Assembly: GCF_018614055.1 (NCBI RefSeq)
Contig: NZ_JAGGPB010000012.1
Span: 62,001-126,000, forward strand
Reading direction: 5' to 3'
DNA length: 64,000 nt
Source: Streptomyces sp. ISL-98
GTDB lineage: Bacteria > Actinomycetota > Actinomycetes > Streptomycetales > Streptomycetaceae
Below, one piece after another: positions 9,180 to 18,068 of this stretch. The notes beneath the pieces are model-generated. The model made no database searches, was not told the DNA's origin, and saw only the letters and a list, made by a program, of their open reading frames with translations. Position 1 is the first letter of the stretch; each line of letters opens with the position of its first letter. The position numbers and the translations under genes are program-made.

Positions 9180-10763
9180 CTACCGCGCCCCCGGCCCCAG
9201 CCGCAATTGCAGCATCGCTTCGAATCGTGCCTCCGGGTCCGTGAGGTCGAGGCTCGCCACCTCCGCCAGGCGCTTCAGGCGGTACCGGAACGTGTTCGGG
9301 TGGACGTGCACCGCGGCAGACGCCGCGATGACGTCCCCGAACGTGCTCAGCCACGCCGCCAGCGTCTCCGTGAGCGCCGTGTTGTGTTCGGCGTCGTAGG
9401 CGCGCAGGCGTACGACGGGACCGTCGGGCAGGTCGTCCTCCGCCGCCATCCGGTCGCCGAGCTCGACCAGGAGGGACGCGACGTACACGTCCGAGAGCCG
9501 GGCGGCCCTGACCGGGGAGCGTCCGTCGCGCAGCACCCGCAGTGCCCGGTCCGCGTCCGAGCGCGACCTGCGCAGTTCGGCCGGCCGCATCGCCAGCCTG
9601 CCGATGCCGATGACCGCGGGGACGCGGGTGCCGATCCGGCCGAGAAACGTTTCCGCCACCCGTAGCGCGGGCTCGTCGGAGGCGGTCGGCAGGATCGCGT
9701 ACGCGACGCCGCCGAGCGAGGCCGTGGCGGTTCGCGGGTGGATGGCGGCGAGGTGCAGAGCCAGCGCTTTGGAGACGCGGTGGCCGACCGCCACGCGGTC
9801 GGGGGCGGACGAACCGCCGGTCACCGCCAGCGCCAGAACGCAGGCGGGCTGGTCCGAGAGCCCCAGCCGTACCGCCGCGTCCGGCGCCCCCGCACCGCCC
9901 TCCAGAACCGTCGCGAGCAGGTCGGCCTGGAGCCGGTGCTCGACGTCTTCCCCCGCCCTTCGGCGCAGCAGATGCAACGCGGCCACCTTCGCCGCCTCGG
10001 CGAGGGACCGCTCCCGGTCCTCGGTGAGCGGCTCGCGGACCACGACCCAGATGGAGCCGAGGATTTCCCCGCCGGCCCGCACGGCGATCGCCACCCGGGG
10101 CTTCTCCGCGACACCCTCCACATAGACCGGCCGGTCGCTCCGGTAGAGCGCGTGGAAGGCGCCGCGTTCTTCCAGGATGCGGAGCTTCTCGCCGGGCACC
10201 TGGCGCTCCAGGATCGTGGCGATCCTGGCCTCGTCGCCCTCCTCCTGCCTGCTGGAGAAGGCCAGCACCCGGCCGTTGCGGTCCTCCACGGTCACCGGGC
10301 CGTCGAGCAGCGCGGCGACCGCGTTGGCCAGGGCGAACAGATCTCCGGCGAGCGGCTCGCCCGGGTCGTCCGCCTCGCCCGTACCGTCCACGGCGAGCAG
10401 TGACCGCAGCAGCGTGGCGACCGGGGCCCACGACGCGCCCGGCGTCAGGCCGAGGACCGGGATGCCGGTACGGGTGACGGCGTCCTTCACCGCGCCGTCC
10501 ACCGCGACGGGGGACCGTACGATCACGGCCGCCGCCCCGAGACCCGCCGCCCGCTCGACCAGTGCGGCCACCTGGTCGGCGCCGTAGACCCCGACGCCCA
10601 GGACCACCGCGTCGGGCAGCCGGGTCGGTTCGTCCTGGGGGTCGTGGATGAGTACGCTGCCGACGGGCCGCGTCGGGTCCGGCTCGCCCGCCACGACCTC
10701 GACCAGCGTCGACCCGAGGTCGGTGAGGATGCGGCCAAGTACGGACCTCGGCGGCGCCGTCAT
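9180..10763 (-). CDS. PucR/CdaR-family transcriptional regulator
   Basis: A 527-residue activator-type regulator. Residues ~1-125 match the PucR N-terminal domain (DPTRPVGSVLIHDP ... GADQVAALVERAAGLGAAAVIVRSP), and the middle region is GAF-like. The last 60 residues are the PucR C-terminal helix-turn-helix (ALTETLAAWLSTFGDVIAASAAVHVHPNTFRYRLKRLAEV). Family members respond to purines, sugars acids or amino acids and often control adjacent catabolic operons. It is the last gene of the run 23936-9180, 94 bp after the racemase gene, and is the best candidate for the operon's own regulator. Confidence 0.9.
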   Translation of the reverse strand: MTAPPRSVLGRILTDLGSTLVEVVAGEPDPTRPVGSVLIHDPQDEPTRLPDAVVLGVGVYGADQVAALVERAAGLGAAAVIVRSPVAVDGAVKDAVTRTGIPVLGLTPGASWAPVATLLRSLLAVDGTGEADDPGEPLAGDLFALANAVAALLDGPVTVEDRNGRVLAFSSRQEEGDEARIATILERQVPGEKLRILEERGAFHALYRSDRPVYVEGVAEKPRVAIAVRAGGEILGSIWVVVREPLTEDRERSLAEAAKVAALHLLRRRAGEDVEHRLQADLLATVLEGGAGAPDAAVRLGLSDQPACVLALAVTGGSSAPDRVAVGHRVSKALALHLAAIHPRTATASLGGVAYAILPTASDEPALRVAETFLGRIGTRVPAVIGIGRLAMRPAELRRSRSDADRALRVLRDGRSPVRAARLSDVYVASLLVELGDRMAAEDDLPDGPVVRLRAYDAEHNTALTETLAAWLSTFGDVIAASAAVHVHPNTFRYRLKRLAEVASLDLTDPEARFEAMLQLRLGPGAR

Positions 10764-10857
10764 GAACCGGGAATGTCGACCGGGATCCGGGCGGCGGCGG
10801 CAGTGCCGGTCAAGCGGTCGTCGGCGGGCGTCGCACCGCCCGCCTCGTCGACTTCGC

Positions 10858-11964
10858 TCACCGGCCTATCCACTCCGTGGACACGGTGACTTCGGCGAGC
10901 CGTTCGGGGACGGGCGAGACCCCGATCCCCGGGCCCTGCGGGACCAGTAGATGCCCGTCCTGGAGGACGAAGGGCTCGGTGATGTCGGTCATGTAGTACC
11001 TCCCAGAGGCCGAGGTGTCGCCGGGCAGAGTGAATCCGGGCAGTGCGGCCAGCGCGACATTGGCGGCCCGGCCGAGCCCGGACTCCAGCATTCCGCCGCA
11101 CCAGACGGGGACCCCGTGCGCCGCGCACACGTCGTGGATGCGCCGGGCCTCCAGATAGCCTCCTACCCGGCCCGGCTTGATGTTCACGATGGAGCAGGCG
11201 CCGAGCGCGATGGCGTCGGCGGCGGCCCGCGCCGAGACGATCGACTCGTCGAGGCAGATCGGGGTGCGCACGAGTCGCGCGAGCTGTGCGTGGCCCCTGA
11301 TGTCCTCCTCGTCCAGCGGCTGTTCGATGAGGAGCAGCCCGAACTCGTCGAGGCGGGCCAGGTGTTGTGCGTCGGCCACGGTGTAGGCGGTGTTGGCGTC
11401 CACCTGGAGGAGTACGTCGTCGCCGAAGCGTTCGCGGACGGCACGGACCGGTTCCACGTCCCAGCCCGGCTCGATCTTGAGCTTGATCCGCAGGTAACCG
11501 TCGGCGAGATAGCCCTCGACCGCGTCGAGCAGTTCCGGCACCGAGTCCATGATCCCCACCGAGACTCCGGCGGGCACCCGGTCGGCCGTCGCCCCGAGCC
11601 ACTCCCCGAACGACAGTGCGCTCGCCCGTAACCAGGCGTCGAGCACCGCCGTCTCCAGGGCAGCCTTGGCCATCCGGTGGCCCTTGAACGCGGCGAGCGC
11701 CGGCGCCACCGCCCGCGGGTCGAGCTCGGGCGGCCCCAGCAGCGCGGGGACCAGGAAGCGGCGCAGTACGTCGATGGCCCCGTCGGTGTACTCCGGCGAG
11801 TACACCGGGTCGGTCATGGTCACGCACTCGCCGTAGCCTTCGCCGTCGGCGGTCTCGATCCTGACCAGCAGGATGTCCCTGGTCGTCTGCGTCCCGAACG
11901 ACGTACGGAACGGCGACACCAACGGCATTGCGATTCGGCGCAGTTCCACACCGACAGGTTTCAC
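10858..11964 (-). CDS. N-succinylamino acid racemase (NSAR/OSBS, enolase superfamily)
   Basis: A 368-residue member of the muconate-lactonising subgroup of the enolase superfamily. It racemises N-acyl, preferably N-succinyl, amino acids through two opposed lysines. Visible catalytic residues are K161/K163 in RIKLKIEPGWD, metal ligands D189 (LQVDANTAY), E214 (LIEQPL) and D239 (CLDESIVSA), and K263 (IVNIKPGRVGG). The length and numbering are those of the Amycolatopsis N-acylamino acid racemase. Streptomycetes make menaquinone by the futalosine route, so an o-succinylbenzoate synthase role is unlikely and racemase is favoured. The GTG start overlaps the GNAT stop by 4 nt. A dipeptide epimerase is the main alternative. 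Confidence 0.85.
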   Translation of the reverse strand: MKPVGVELRRIAMPLVSPFRTSFGTQTTRDILLVRIETADGEGYGECVTMTDPVYSPEYTDGAIDVLRRFLVPALLGPPELDPRAVAPALAAFKGHRMAKAALETAVLDAWLRASALSFGEWLGATADRVPAGVSVGIMDSVPELLDAVEGYLADGYLRIKLKIEPGWDVEPVRAVRERFGDDVLLQVDANTAYTVADAQHLARLDEFGLLLIEQPLDEEDIRGHAQLARLVRTPICLDESIVSARAAADAIALGACSIVNIKPGRVGGYLEARRIHDVCAAHGVPVWCGGMLESGLGRAANVALAALPGFTLPGDTSASGRYYMTDITEPFVLQDGHLLVPQGPGIGVSPVPERLAEVTVSTEWIGR

Positions 11965-12932
11965 CGGAATTCACCTCCCGTGGGCGGTGCGGGTCGCCCG
12001 GCTGACCTGCTTGTCCGGCCGGGGGTCCGGGGGTTGTCCCCCGGGGAAATGCAGCATGACCGCCCTTCCTGAGCTTCCTGAGGTCGTTCGATCACGTACC
12101 AGCCGTCCCGGATGAAGCCGGTAACGGCCCGCCCTTCGGACATTAGCCCGCCGAGCACCTCCCGAACCGCGGATCTCCAGTCCCGTGCGGCCTCCGGGTC
12201 GGCGCGGCGCAGCGCCTCGATGTCCGACGGCACCCGGACCAGGACGACTTCGCCGTCCCCCCGGCCCGCCACCGGCCGCCCGTCGGGCTTGGCGTCGAGG
12301 CCGACCACCGGCTCCGCGCCGAGCCCGGCGAGGTCCACGGCGGCCGGCTGCCCGGCGCAGGCGCGTGCGGTGCGCTTACCGGCCAGCTCCCAGTGGACGA
12401 GCAGGCGGTCGGTCTCGGTGCCCGCGTTCACCTCGTCCCGCATCGCGCCGTAGAAGTTCGACAGGTACTCGGCGGGAGTGGCGCCCAGCTTCGCCAGGTT
12501 GAAGTAGGCATTGCGGCCGACCAGCGGGTCGTACGTCCATGTCACCGTCGTGATGCCCCGCTCCAGCGACCACGCCCGCTGGTGCAGCTTGATCGCGAAG
12601 CCCACATTCCGGCCCCGCGTCACGCCCTCCACGGCGGCGATGTGCGAGTGCAGCCCCGCCGTCGCGAGGAAGCCGAGGCATGCCCCGACCATCCGGCCGT
12701 CCTCGTAGGCGCCGACGGCGTAGCTGCCCGAGTGCGCCACCACGCGCAGAAGTTCCGGCGTCATCAGCGGGTTGTCCGGCTCGGGCCGCCACACCCGGTC
12801 GAGGAGCAGGCACGCCTCGCGCATCTCCGTCAGCTCGTGCAGCTCGCGGATACGCACTCCGGCGACCGAGGCGGCCCGGTCCGCCGCCGTCACCGCGTCT
12901 CGCACCACGCTCTGCGGGTTCGGGTCAGTCAC
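11961..12932 (-). CDS. GNAT acyltransferase, candidate D-amino acid N-succinyltransferase
   Basis: A 323-residue GNAT-superfamily protein of the large COG3375-like type (IRELHELTEMREACLLLDRVWR ... GRMVGACLGFLATAGLHSHIAAVEGVTRGRNVGFAIKLHQRAWSLERGI ... TWTYDPLVGRNAYFNLAKLGA). In the published Geobacillus pathway, a GNAT of this kind succinylates D-amino acids for NSAR; here the assignment rests on being sandwiched between the racemase and the M20 gene with 4-nt overlaps on both sides. The last 35 residues (from about RPQEAQEGRS) are low-complexity and absent from the core fold. GTG at 12932 is supported by GGGGAG 5 nt upstream. Confidence 0.75.
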   Translation of the reverse strand: MTDPNPQSVVRDAVTAADRAASVAGVRIRELHELTEMREACLLLDRVWRPEPDNPLMTPELLRVVAHSGSYAVGAYEDGRMVGACLGFLATAGLHSHIAAVEGVTRGRNVGFAIKLHQRAWSLERGITTVTWTYDPLVGRNAYFNLAKLGATPAEYLSNFYGAMRDEVNAGTETDRLLVHWELAGKRTARACAGQPAAVDLAGLGAEPVVGLDAKPDGRPVAGRGDGEVVLVRVPSDIEALRRADPEAARDWRSAVREVLGGLMSEGRAVTGFIRDGWYVIERPQEAQEGRSCCISPGDNPRTPGRTSRSAGRPAPPTGGEFR

Positions 12933-14050
12933 TTGCGCTCCCCGGCCAGTTCGTGGACCAGGGCGGTCACCAGGGCTGCGCGGCGCGGGAGTTCGGCCAC
13001 GACCACGTGCTCGTCGTCGGCGTGTGCTCCTCCGCCGACCGCGCCGAGCCCGTCCAGGGTGGGTGCTCCCGCGCCGGCCGTGAGGTTCCCGTCGGAGCCG
13101 CCGCCCACCGATACGCCCTGGAGGTCCCCGTACCCCAGCGCGTCGTACAGCTTGCGGGCTCGTACGAACAGCGCCGCCGACGACTCGTGCTGCAGAGGCG
13201 CCCGGGCCGGCCCGCCGGACAGGCTGAGCGTGGCGCCCGCGAGCACCGGCGGCAGGCCGCGGAACGCCGCGTCCACGCGAGCCTGTTCGGCGGTGGTCCA
13301 TGCCCGGACGTCCACGAGCACCTCCGCCGAGGCGGGGACCGTGTTGCGCGTGGTGCCCGACGTCAGCACGGTCGGGGTCACCGACGTACCGGCGCCCGGA
13401 TCGGCGAGCGCGGCGATCGCGAGGACCTGGTGGGCGAGTTCGACACTCGCATTCACCCCGAGGTGCGGTTCGAGACCGGCGTGCGCCGCCCGGCCTGTGA
13501 TCCGCAGGTCGTACGTCGAAACGCCCTTGCGCGCGGTCTTCAGGGCACCTTCCGCACTGGCCTCAAGGACGAGGACGGCGCCGGTGCGGCGTGCCGCGGC
13601 CTCGATGAGTTCGCGCGACGTCGCCGAGCCCGTCTCCTCGTCGCTGGTCGCCAGAACGGTCACCCCGTCGAGGTCGTCGAGCACCGACAGGGCGTGGAAG
13701 AGCTGAACGAGACCGGACTTCATGTCGAAGCAGCCGGGCCCGGTGAGCCGCCCGCCGGTGACGGCATACGGATGGGTGGCGAGCGATCCCACGGGCCACA
13801 CCGTGTCGAAGTGGCCGAGCAGCAGCACCCGGTCGCCGGAGCCGAACCGCCACCGCAGATGCGGTCGTCCTCCGGCGGTGAGGCGCTCGGGCGCCGAGCC
13901 GGTCAGCCGGGCTCCCAGGGCCGCGACCACCTCGGCGCACTTGGCGACGGCCGCCGGGTCGGCCGTCGGTGACTCGGTGGTGACCAGTTCCTCGATGTCG
14001 GCGAGGATGTCCGGCAGCCGGGCCTCCAGCGCCGCGCCGATGCCGCGCAT
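12929..14050 (-). CDS. M20 metallopeptidase, candidate N-succinyl-L-amino acid desuccinylase
   Basis: A 373-residue zinc hydrolase of the ArgE/CPG2 M20 family. Catalytic landmarks are H80-x-D82 (LLGHFDTVWP), D109 (GPGCFDMKSG), E138/E139 (TSDEETGS), the lid motif RAAHAGLEP and the late GGGAHADDEHV. It should cleave an N-acyl or peptide bond at a free carboxylate. Placed next to NSAR and a GNAT, the desuccinylase of the D-to-L pathway is the economical reading; a glutamate carboxypeptidase-like activity is the alternative. It lies 1 nt from the S12 hydrolase stop and overlaps the GNAT start by GTGA, so the genes are probably translationally coupled. Confidence 0.8.
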   Translation of the reverse strand: MRGIGAALEARLPDILADIEELVTTESPTADPAAVAKCAEVVAALGARLTGSAPERLTAGGRPHLRWRFGSGDRVLLLGHFDTVWPVGSLATHPYAVTGGRLTGPGCFDMKSGLVQLFHALSVLDDLDGVTVLATSDEETGSATSRELIEAAARRTGAVLVLEASAEGALKTARKGVSTYDLRITGRAAHAGLEPHLGVNASVELAHQVLAIAALADPGAGTSVTPTVLTSGTTRNTVPASAEVLVDVRAWTTAEQARVDAAFRGLPPVLAGATLSLSGGPARAPLQHESSAALFVRARKLYDALGYGDLQGVSVGGGSDGNLTAGAGAPTLDGLGAVGGGAHADDEHVVVAELPRRAALVTALVHELAGERK

Positions 14051-14051
14051 G

Positions 14052-15419
14052 TCAGCTCACCTTCGGGGTCGCTCGGCCGCCGTGGTGCAGATAGCGGGAG
14101 CCGTCGGCGAGGGCGTAGAAGACCACAGGGAACCACTCCTTCAGGCCGTCCCGCCGTACGACGAACAGGCCGGGCTCCACCGGGTGCAGCTCGTGCTCCT
14201 CCTCCGGCTCGACATGGTCGACGAGGTCGGCCAGCTCGGCCGTGATCCGGTTGTTCAGGACGAGCTTGCCGTCCCGCTCCAGGACCTCCATGCGGGCCGA
14301 GGTCCGTTCGTACACGCCGAGGTAGTCCGCCGGGTCCACCGGCACAGGTTCCTTCGCGGGCGCGATCGGCGTGGGCATCGTGACGCCTGCCAGCTCGGCG
14401 AAGATCTCCCGGAAGAGGTCCTCGTAAAGGCCCATCGTGTCGCCGCCGTTGGTGAGCAGGCACACCGCGAGCTCCGCGTCGGGGAGCACGCGCAGGAACG
14501 CGGACTGCCCGATGGTGTCGCCGTCGTGCCCGTACAGCCGCCGCCCGTCCCACTCGCACAGGATCCAGCCGAGCCCCCACGCGTCGCCGAACAGGTACGG
14601 GTCGGGCAGCTTCACCTGGGGACTGCGCATCGCCTCGGTGCTCCCGGGCGCCAGCAGCCGCCTGCCGTCGGCGGCGAGCCCGCCGCTCAGGTGCAGGGCC
14701 GCGAAGGCCAGCACGTCCCTGGGCGTCGAGCAGATCAGCCCGGCGGGTCCGGCCGACCGCATCAGCATCCAGCGCGGCGCCACTTCGAGCGGCTCACCGA
14801 CATGCCCGGCGGCGGCCCGGAAGCGCAGGGCGTCCTCCGGCAGGGTCACCGTGTGGGTGAGGCCGAGCGGGCGGTAGAGGCGCTCACGCATCAGCTCGTC
14901 CCACTGGACGCCGGTGACCCGCTCCTGGACCCGGCCGAGCAGCGAGAATCCGGCGTTGCAGTACGACATGGTCGCGCCGAGCGGGTGGTTGGCGGCGACG
15001 CCGGGCAGCAGGGCGGCGTACTTCTCCAGGCAGTCGTCGCCCCGGCCCGTGTCGGCGAAGAAGTCTCCGTCGATACCGCTGGTATGGGTGAGGAGGTGAC
15101 GCAGCGTCACGCCTTTGGTGAGCGCCTCGTCGGCCAGGCGCAGTTCGGGGAGCACCGAGACGATGGGCTCGTCCAGGTCGAGTACGCCCTCGTCCACGAG
15201 GATCATGGCGACCGTGGTGGTCCACACCTTGGAGATCGAGCCGATCTGCCACAGGGTCTCGGTGGTCGCCTCGATCCCGGCGCCCGCATTGGCCAGCCCG
15301 GTGGCAGCCTCGGTCAGCTGCCCGCGGGAGAGGATGCCGAGGCTCGCGCCGGGCACTCCGTGACGGGCTGCCAGCTCGGCGAGCCGGGCCGGCCAGTGGC
15401 CCGTGGTCTGTTCAGTCAT
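14052..15419 (-). CDS. Serine hydrolase (class C beta-lactamase/D-aminopeptidase family)
   Basis: A 455-residue S12-type hydrolase, apparently cytoplasmic (no signal peptide). The catalytic SxxK is S61-I-S-K64 and the YxN motif is Y153-C-N155. A GHDGDTIG segment stands in for the KTG/HxG box, and a C-terminal ~100-residue beta domain follows. The family includes D-aminopeptidases, D-Ala-D-Ala-type esterases and carboxypeptidases. In this operon a role in freeing D-amino acids or trimming imported peptides is inferred. It is a paralogue of the protein encoded at 22572-23936, with nearly identical layout and length. AGGAGCTGATC precedes the ATG. Confidence 0.85.
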   Translation of the reverse strand: MTEQTTGHWPARLAELAARHGVPGASLGILSRGQLTEAATGLANAGAGIEATTETLWQIGSISKVWTTTVAMILVDEGVLDLDEPIVSVLPELRLADEALTKGVTLRHLLTHTSGIDGDFFADTGRGDDCLEKYAALLPGVAANHPLGATMSYCNAGFSLLGRVQERVTGVQWDELMRERLYRPLGLTHTVTLPEDALRFRAAAGHVGEPLEVAPRWMLMRSAGPAGLICSTPRDVLAFAALHLSGGLAADGRRLLAPGSTEAMRSPQVKLPDPYLFGDAWGLGWILCEWDGRRLYGHDGDTIGQSAFLRVLPDAELAVCLLTNGGDTMGLYEDLFREIFAELAGVTMPTPIAPAKEPVPVDPADYLGVYERTSARMEVLERDGKLVLNNRITAELADLVDHVEPEEEHELHPVEPGLFVVRRDGLKEWFPVVFYALADGSRYLHHGGRATPKVS

Positions 15420-17337
15420 GATCAGCTCCTGCCGTACGGAGGGCGGTGTGACCGGTGACCCAGCCGGCGAGGCGGCGGGAGTAGTCGGCGCGGTGAGAAG
15501 GCCTGCCGCTGAGGATGAACAGATGCGACGCGCCCGGATAGCGCACCAGGCGGACGGGTACGTCCCGGACCCGCAGCGCGTGGAACCACTGCTCGGCCTG
15601 GCCGACGGGACAAGTGTCGTCGGCTTCGCCGTGCAGGATCAGCGTCGGCGCGCGCACCGCGTCCACGTGGCTGAGCGGGGACAGCGCGACCTGCCGGTCG
15701 CGGTCGCCGATCTCGGTGGTGAACAGGTCGTGACCGGTGTCGGAGGTGCCGGCCATGCTGATCAGATCCGTGACGACTCCGCCCGGTACGACGGCGGCGA
15801 AGGCATCGCTGCGGGCCGACAGCCAGCAGGCCAGGTAGCCGCCGTAGCTGTAGCCGGTCAGTGCGATCCGCCCGGGGTCGGCGAGCCCCTCGGCGACCAG
15901 CTCGGCGACCGGTTCGAGTACGTCCTTCTCGTCGGCGTCGCCCCAGGCCCCGATCGCGGCGGTGTAGAACGCCTCGCCGTAGCCGTCGCTGCCCCGGATG
16001 TTCAGCGCGAGGATCGTCCAGCCGCGTGACGCGAGTTCCTGGTGGTAGAGGTGCACGGGGTCGGCGTGCGGAGACCAGGCGTTGTGCGGTCCGCCGTGCA
16101 CGTCGACCAGCAGGGGGCCGTGCGGTGCCGCCTTGGGGTCCCGTACGACGAAACCGTGCACCCTGGTGCCGTCGGAGATGGTGAACTCCCGCTCGGTGGC
16201 GGGATGGAGCGTCACGCCGGGGAGGGCCTCCGCCGTGTGCTCGGTGACGCGGGTGGTGCTGCCGGTGTCGAGGTCGAGGAGTGCGATCTCGCCGAAACTC
16301 GACCGGTCGGACACCAGCAGCGCGGCTCGTCCGGCCTTCGCGGCGACCGAACAGCCGCCGACCCCGGTCCCTTCGGCCAGCGGGAATTCGGTGATTTTGT
16401 CTGCGGACAGCTGGTAGAGACGGGTTACGCCGCGGTCCCGGGCGCAGAAGACGATGTCGCCGCCCCGGAACTGCGGCAGTGCGCCCGGGTAACCGGGCCC
16501 GCCCGGCATCACGTTACGGTCCAGAGCCCCCGTCAGCGCGACGGGCGCCCCACCGTCCAGCGGCTGTCGCAGCAGGGCCAGATGACCGGCCGATACGGTC
16601 GTCCGCCCGACGACCAGAAGTGCGGTCCCGTCGGCGAACCAGTCGACGGGTCCTGTCAGGCCCGTGGCGGGCCCGGTGAGCCGAGGCATCGCGCCTTCCG
16701 CGTCCACGTCGATCACATAGGCGGCCGAAGCCCCCGTCACGTCGGTGTCGCCGCCGATCGACGCCGAGAAGGCGAGCCGGGAGCCGTCGGGCGACCAGGC
16801 GGGCGGGCCCGCGTGGAAGTCCCCGTCGGTCAGCTGCCGGGTCTCGCCCGTCGCCACGTCCGCCACGAACAGGTGCGTACGGACCGGGCCGAACGCCCCG
16901 TCGCCGTCGGCCTTGTAGCCGAGCCGGTCGATGACGACGGGCGCGGCCGGGTCGGGCCGGCACGCCGGTGCGGCGAAGGCGATCCGGGTCCCGTCCGGGC
17001 TCCAGACGGGCACACCGCCACCGTGCTCCTGCTCCCCGGTGGCCAGCGGCTCGGCCTCGCCGCCCGCGGCGGGCAGCAGATGGATCCGGCCCTCGCGCAG
17101 GAACGCCACCGTCGTGCCGTCCGGCGACCAGCGCGGCGCGGCATCGGCGGGCCCGCGGGTGAGGCGGCGTGCGGGGCCGCCGTCCGTGCGGACTTCCCAC
17201 AGCGAGCAGGCGGGGCGGTCCTGTTCGGCGTCCTGGGTGGTCAGGGTGTAGACGACCCGGTCGCCGTCGGGCGACAGGACCGGGTTCGCGGGTATCGCGA
17301 ACCGGTACAGATCGTCGATGTTCAGTGGCCTGGTCAC
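15412..17337 (-). CDS. S9 family peptidase (acylaminoacyl peptidase/prolyl oligopeptidase-like)
   Basis: A 641-residue two-domain serine peptidase. The first ~390 residues form a beta-propeller with repeated WSPDG..IAF blades. The C-terminal alpha/beta hydrolase has the nucleophile in GYSYGGYLACW, the Asp in LHGEADDTCPV and the His in GASHLFIL; the oxyanion segment is HGGPHNAW. Such enzymes release dipeptides or N-terminal (often acylated) residues from short peptides in the cytoplasm. It overlaps the downstream S12 gene by 8 nt and the upstream ATPase gene by 4 nt, so it processes what the transporter imports. Confidence 0.9.
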   Translation of the reverse strand: MTRPLNIDDLYRFAIPANPVLSPDGDRVVYTLTTQDAEQDRPACSLWEVRTDGGPARRLTRGPADAAPRWSPDGTTVAFLREGRIHLLPAAGGEAEPLATGEQEHGGGVPVWSPDGTRIAFAAPACRPDPAAPVVIDRLGYKADGDGAFGPVRTHLFVADVATGETRQLTDGDFHAGPPAWSPDGSRLAFSASIGGDTDVTGASAAYVIDVDAEGAMPRLTGPATGLTGPVDWFADGTALLVVGRTTVSAGHLALLRQPLDGGAPVALTGALDRNVMPGGPGYPGALPQFRGGDIVFCARDRGVTRLYQLSADKITEFPLAEGTGVGGCSVAAKAGRAALLVSDRSSFGEIALLDLDTGSTTRVTEHTAEALPGVTLHPATEREFTISDGTRVHGFVVRDPKAAPHGPLLVDVHGGPHNAWSPHADPVHLYHQELASRGWTILALNIRGSDGYGEAFYTAAIGAWGDADEKDVLEPVAELVAEGLADPGRIALTGYSYGGYLACWLSARSDAFAAVVPGGVVTDLISMAGTSDTGHDLFTTEIGDRDRQVALSPLSHVDAVRAPTLILHGEADDTCPVGQAEQWFHALRVRDVPVRLVRYPGASHLFILSGRPSHRADYSRRLAGWVTGHTALRTAGADHD

Positions 17338-18068
17338 GGGGCCTCCTCCAGGGTCGGCACGCAGGACAGCAGGGTCTTGGTCAGCTCGTGGTGGGGCCGC
17401 TCCAGCACGTCGTAGGTGGGTCCGCTCTCCACGACGCGGCCGGAGTCCATCACGGCCACCCGGTCGGCGAGATAGCGGACGACCGCCAGGTTGTGGGAGA
17501 TGAAGAGCAGCGCGAAGCCCAGCTCGCGCTGGAGCCCGCGCAGCAGATTGAGGATGGCGCCCTGTACGGACACGTCGAGCGCCGAGGTGATCTCGTCGGC
17601 GATGAGTACGTCGGGCCGCGCGGCCAGCGCACGGGCCAGCGCCACCCGCTGCCGCTGACCGCCCGAGAGCGCCGCCGGAGTGAGGAGGGCGCGGCCGGGG
17701 TCGATGCCGACCAGCTCCAGGAACCGTGCCACCTCCCGGGTTCTGGCCGCCCGGCCGGTGCGCGGGAGGGCTTCCCCGACGGCGGCGCCGATGCTCATAC
17801 GGGGATCGAGTGACGCGTACGGATCCTGGAAGACCAGCTGGACGGGGCCGCGGCCGGGACGCCTGCCGATGGGCCTGCCGTCCACGAGGATCTGGCCGGA
17901 CGCGACAGGTGCGAGCCCCACGGCTGCCTTGCCGAGCGTCGACTTGCCGGACCCCGAGCCGCCGACCAGGCCGGTCACCGTACCGTCGAGGACATCGAGG
18001 TCCACGTCCCGCACTGCGGTGAAGCGCCCGTACCGCACGGTGATCCGGTGCATCTGGAGCGAGCTCAC
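17334..18068 (-). CDS. Oligopeptide ABC transporter ATP-binding protein (DppF/OppF-like)
   Basis: A 244-residue nucleotide-binding subunit with Walker A GGSGSGKST, the Q-loop segment QLVFQDPYASLDPRM, signature LSGGQRQRVALARALA, Walker B VLIADEITSALD and the His switch FISHNLAVV. QDPYASL is characteristic of the Opp/Dpp family. It lacks the C-terminal oligopeptide-transport zinc/iron extension that its partner carries. GTG at 18068 overlaps the upstream stop (GTGA) and is preceded by GGAGG. It would pair with the ATPase half of the fusion protein. Confidence 0.9.
   Translation of the reverse strand: MSSLQMHRITVRYGRFTAVRDVDLDVLDGTVTGLVGGSGSGKSTLGKAAVGLAPVASGQILVDGRPIGRRPGRGPVQLVFQDPYASLDPRMSIGAAVGEALPRTGRAARTREVARFLELVGIDPGRALLTPAALSGGQRQRVALARALAARPDVLIADEITSALDVSVQGAILNLLRGLQRELGFALLFISHNLAVVRYLADRVAVMDSGRVVESGPTYDVLERPHHELTKTLLSCVPTLEEAP

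Noticed and set aside
12933..13300. N-terminally longer form of the GNAT in the racemase operon (start near 13301)
   Set aside because: The extra 123 residues are Arg/Gly-rich shadow sequence of the M20 gene; GTG at 12932 has a ribosome binding site and the typical GTGA overlap.
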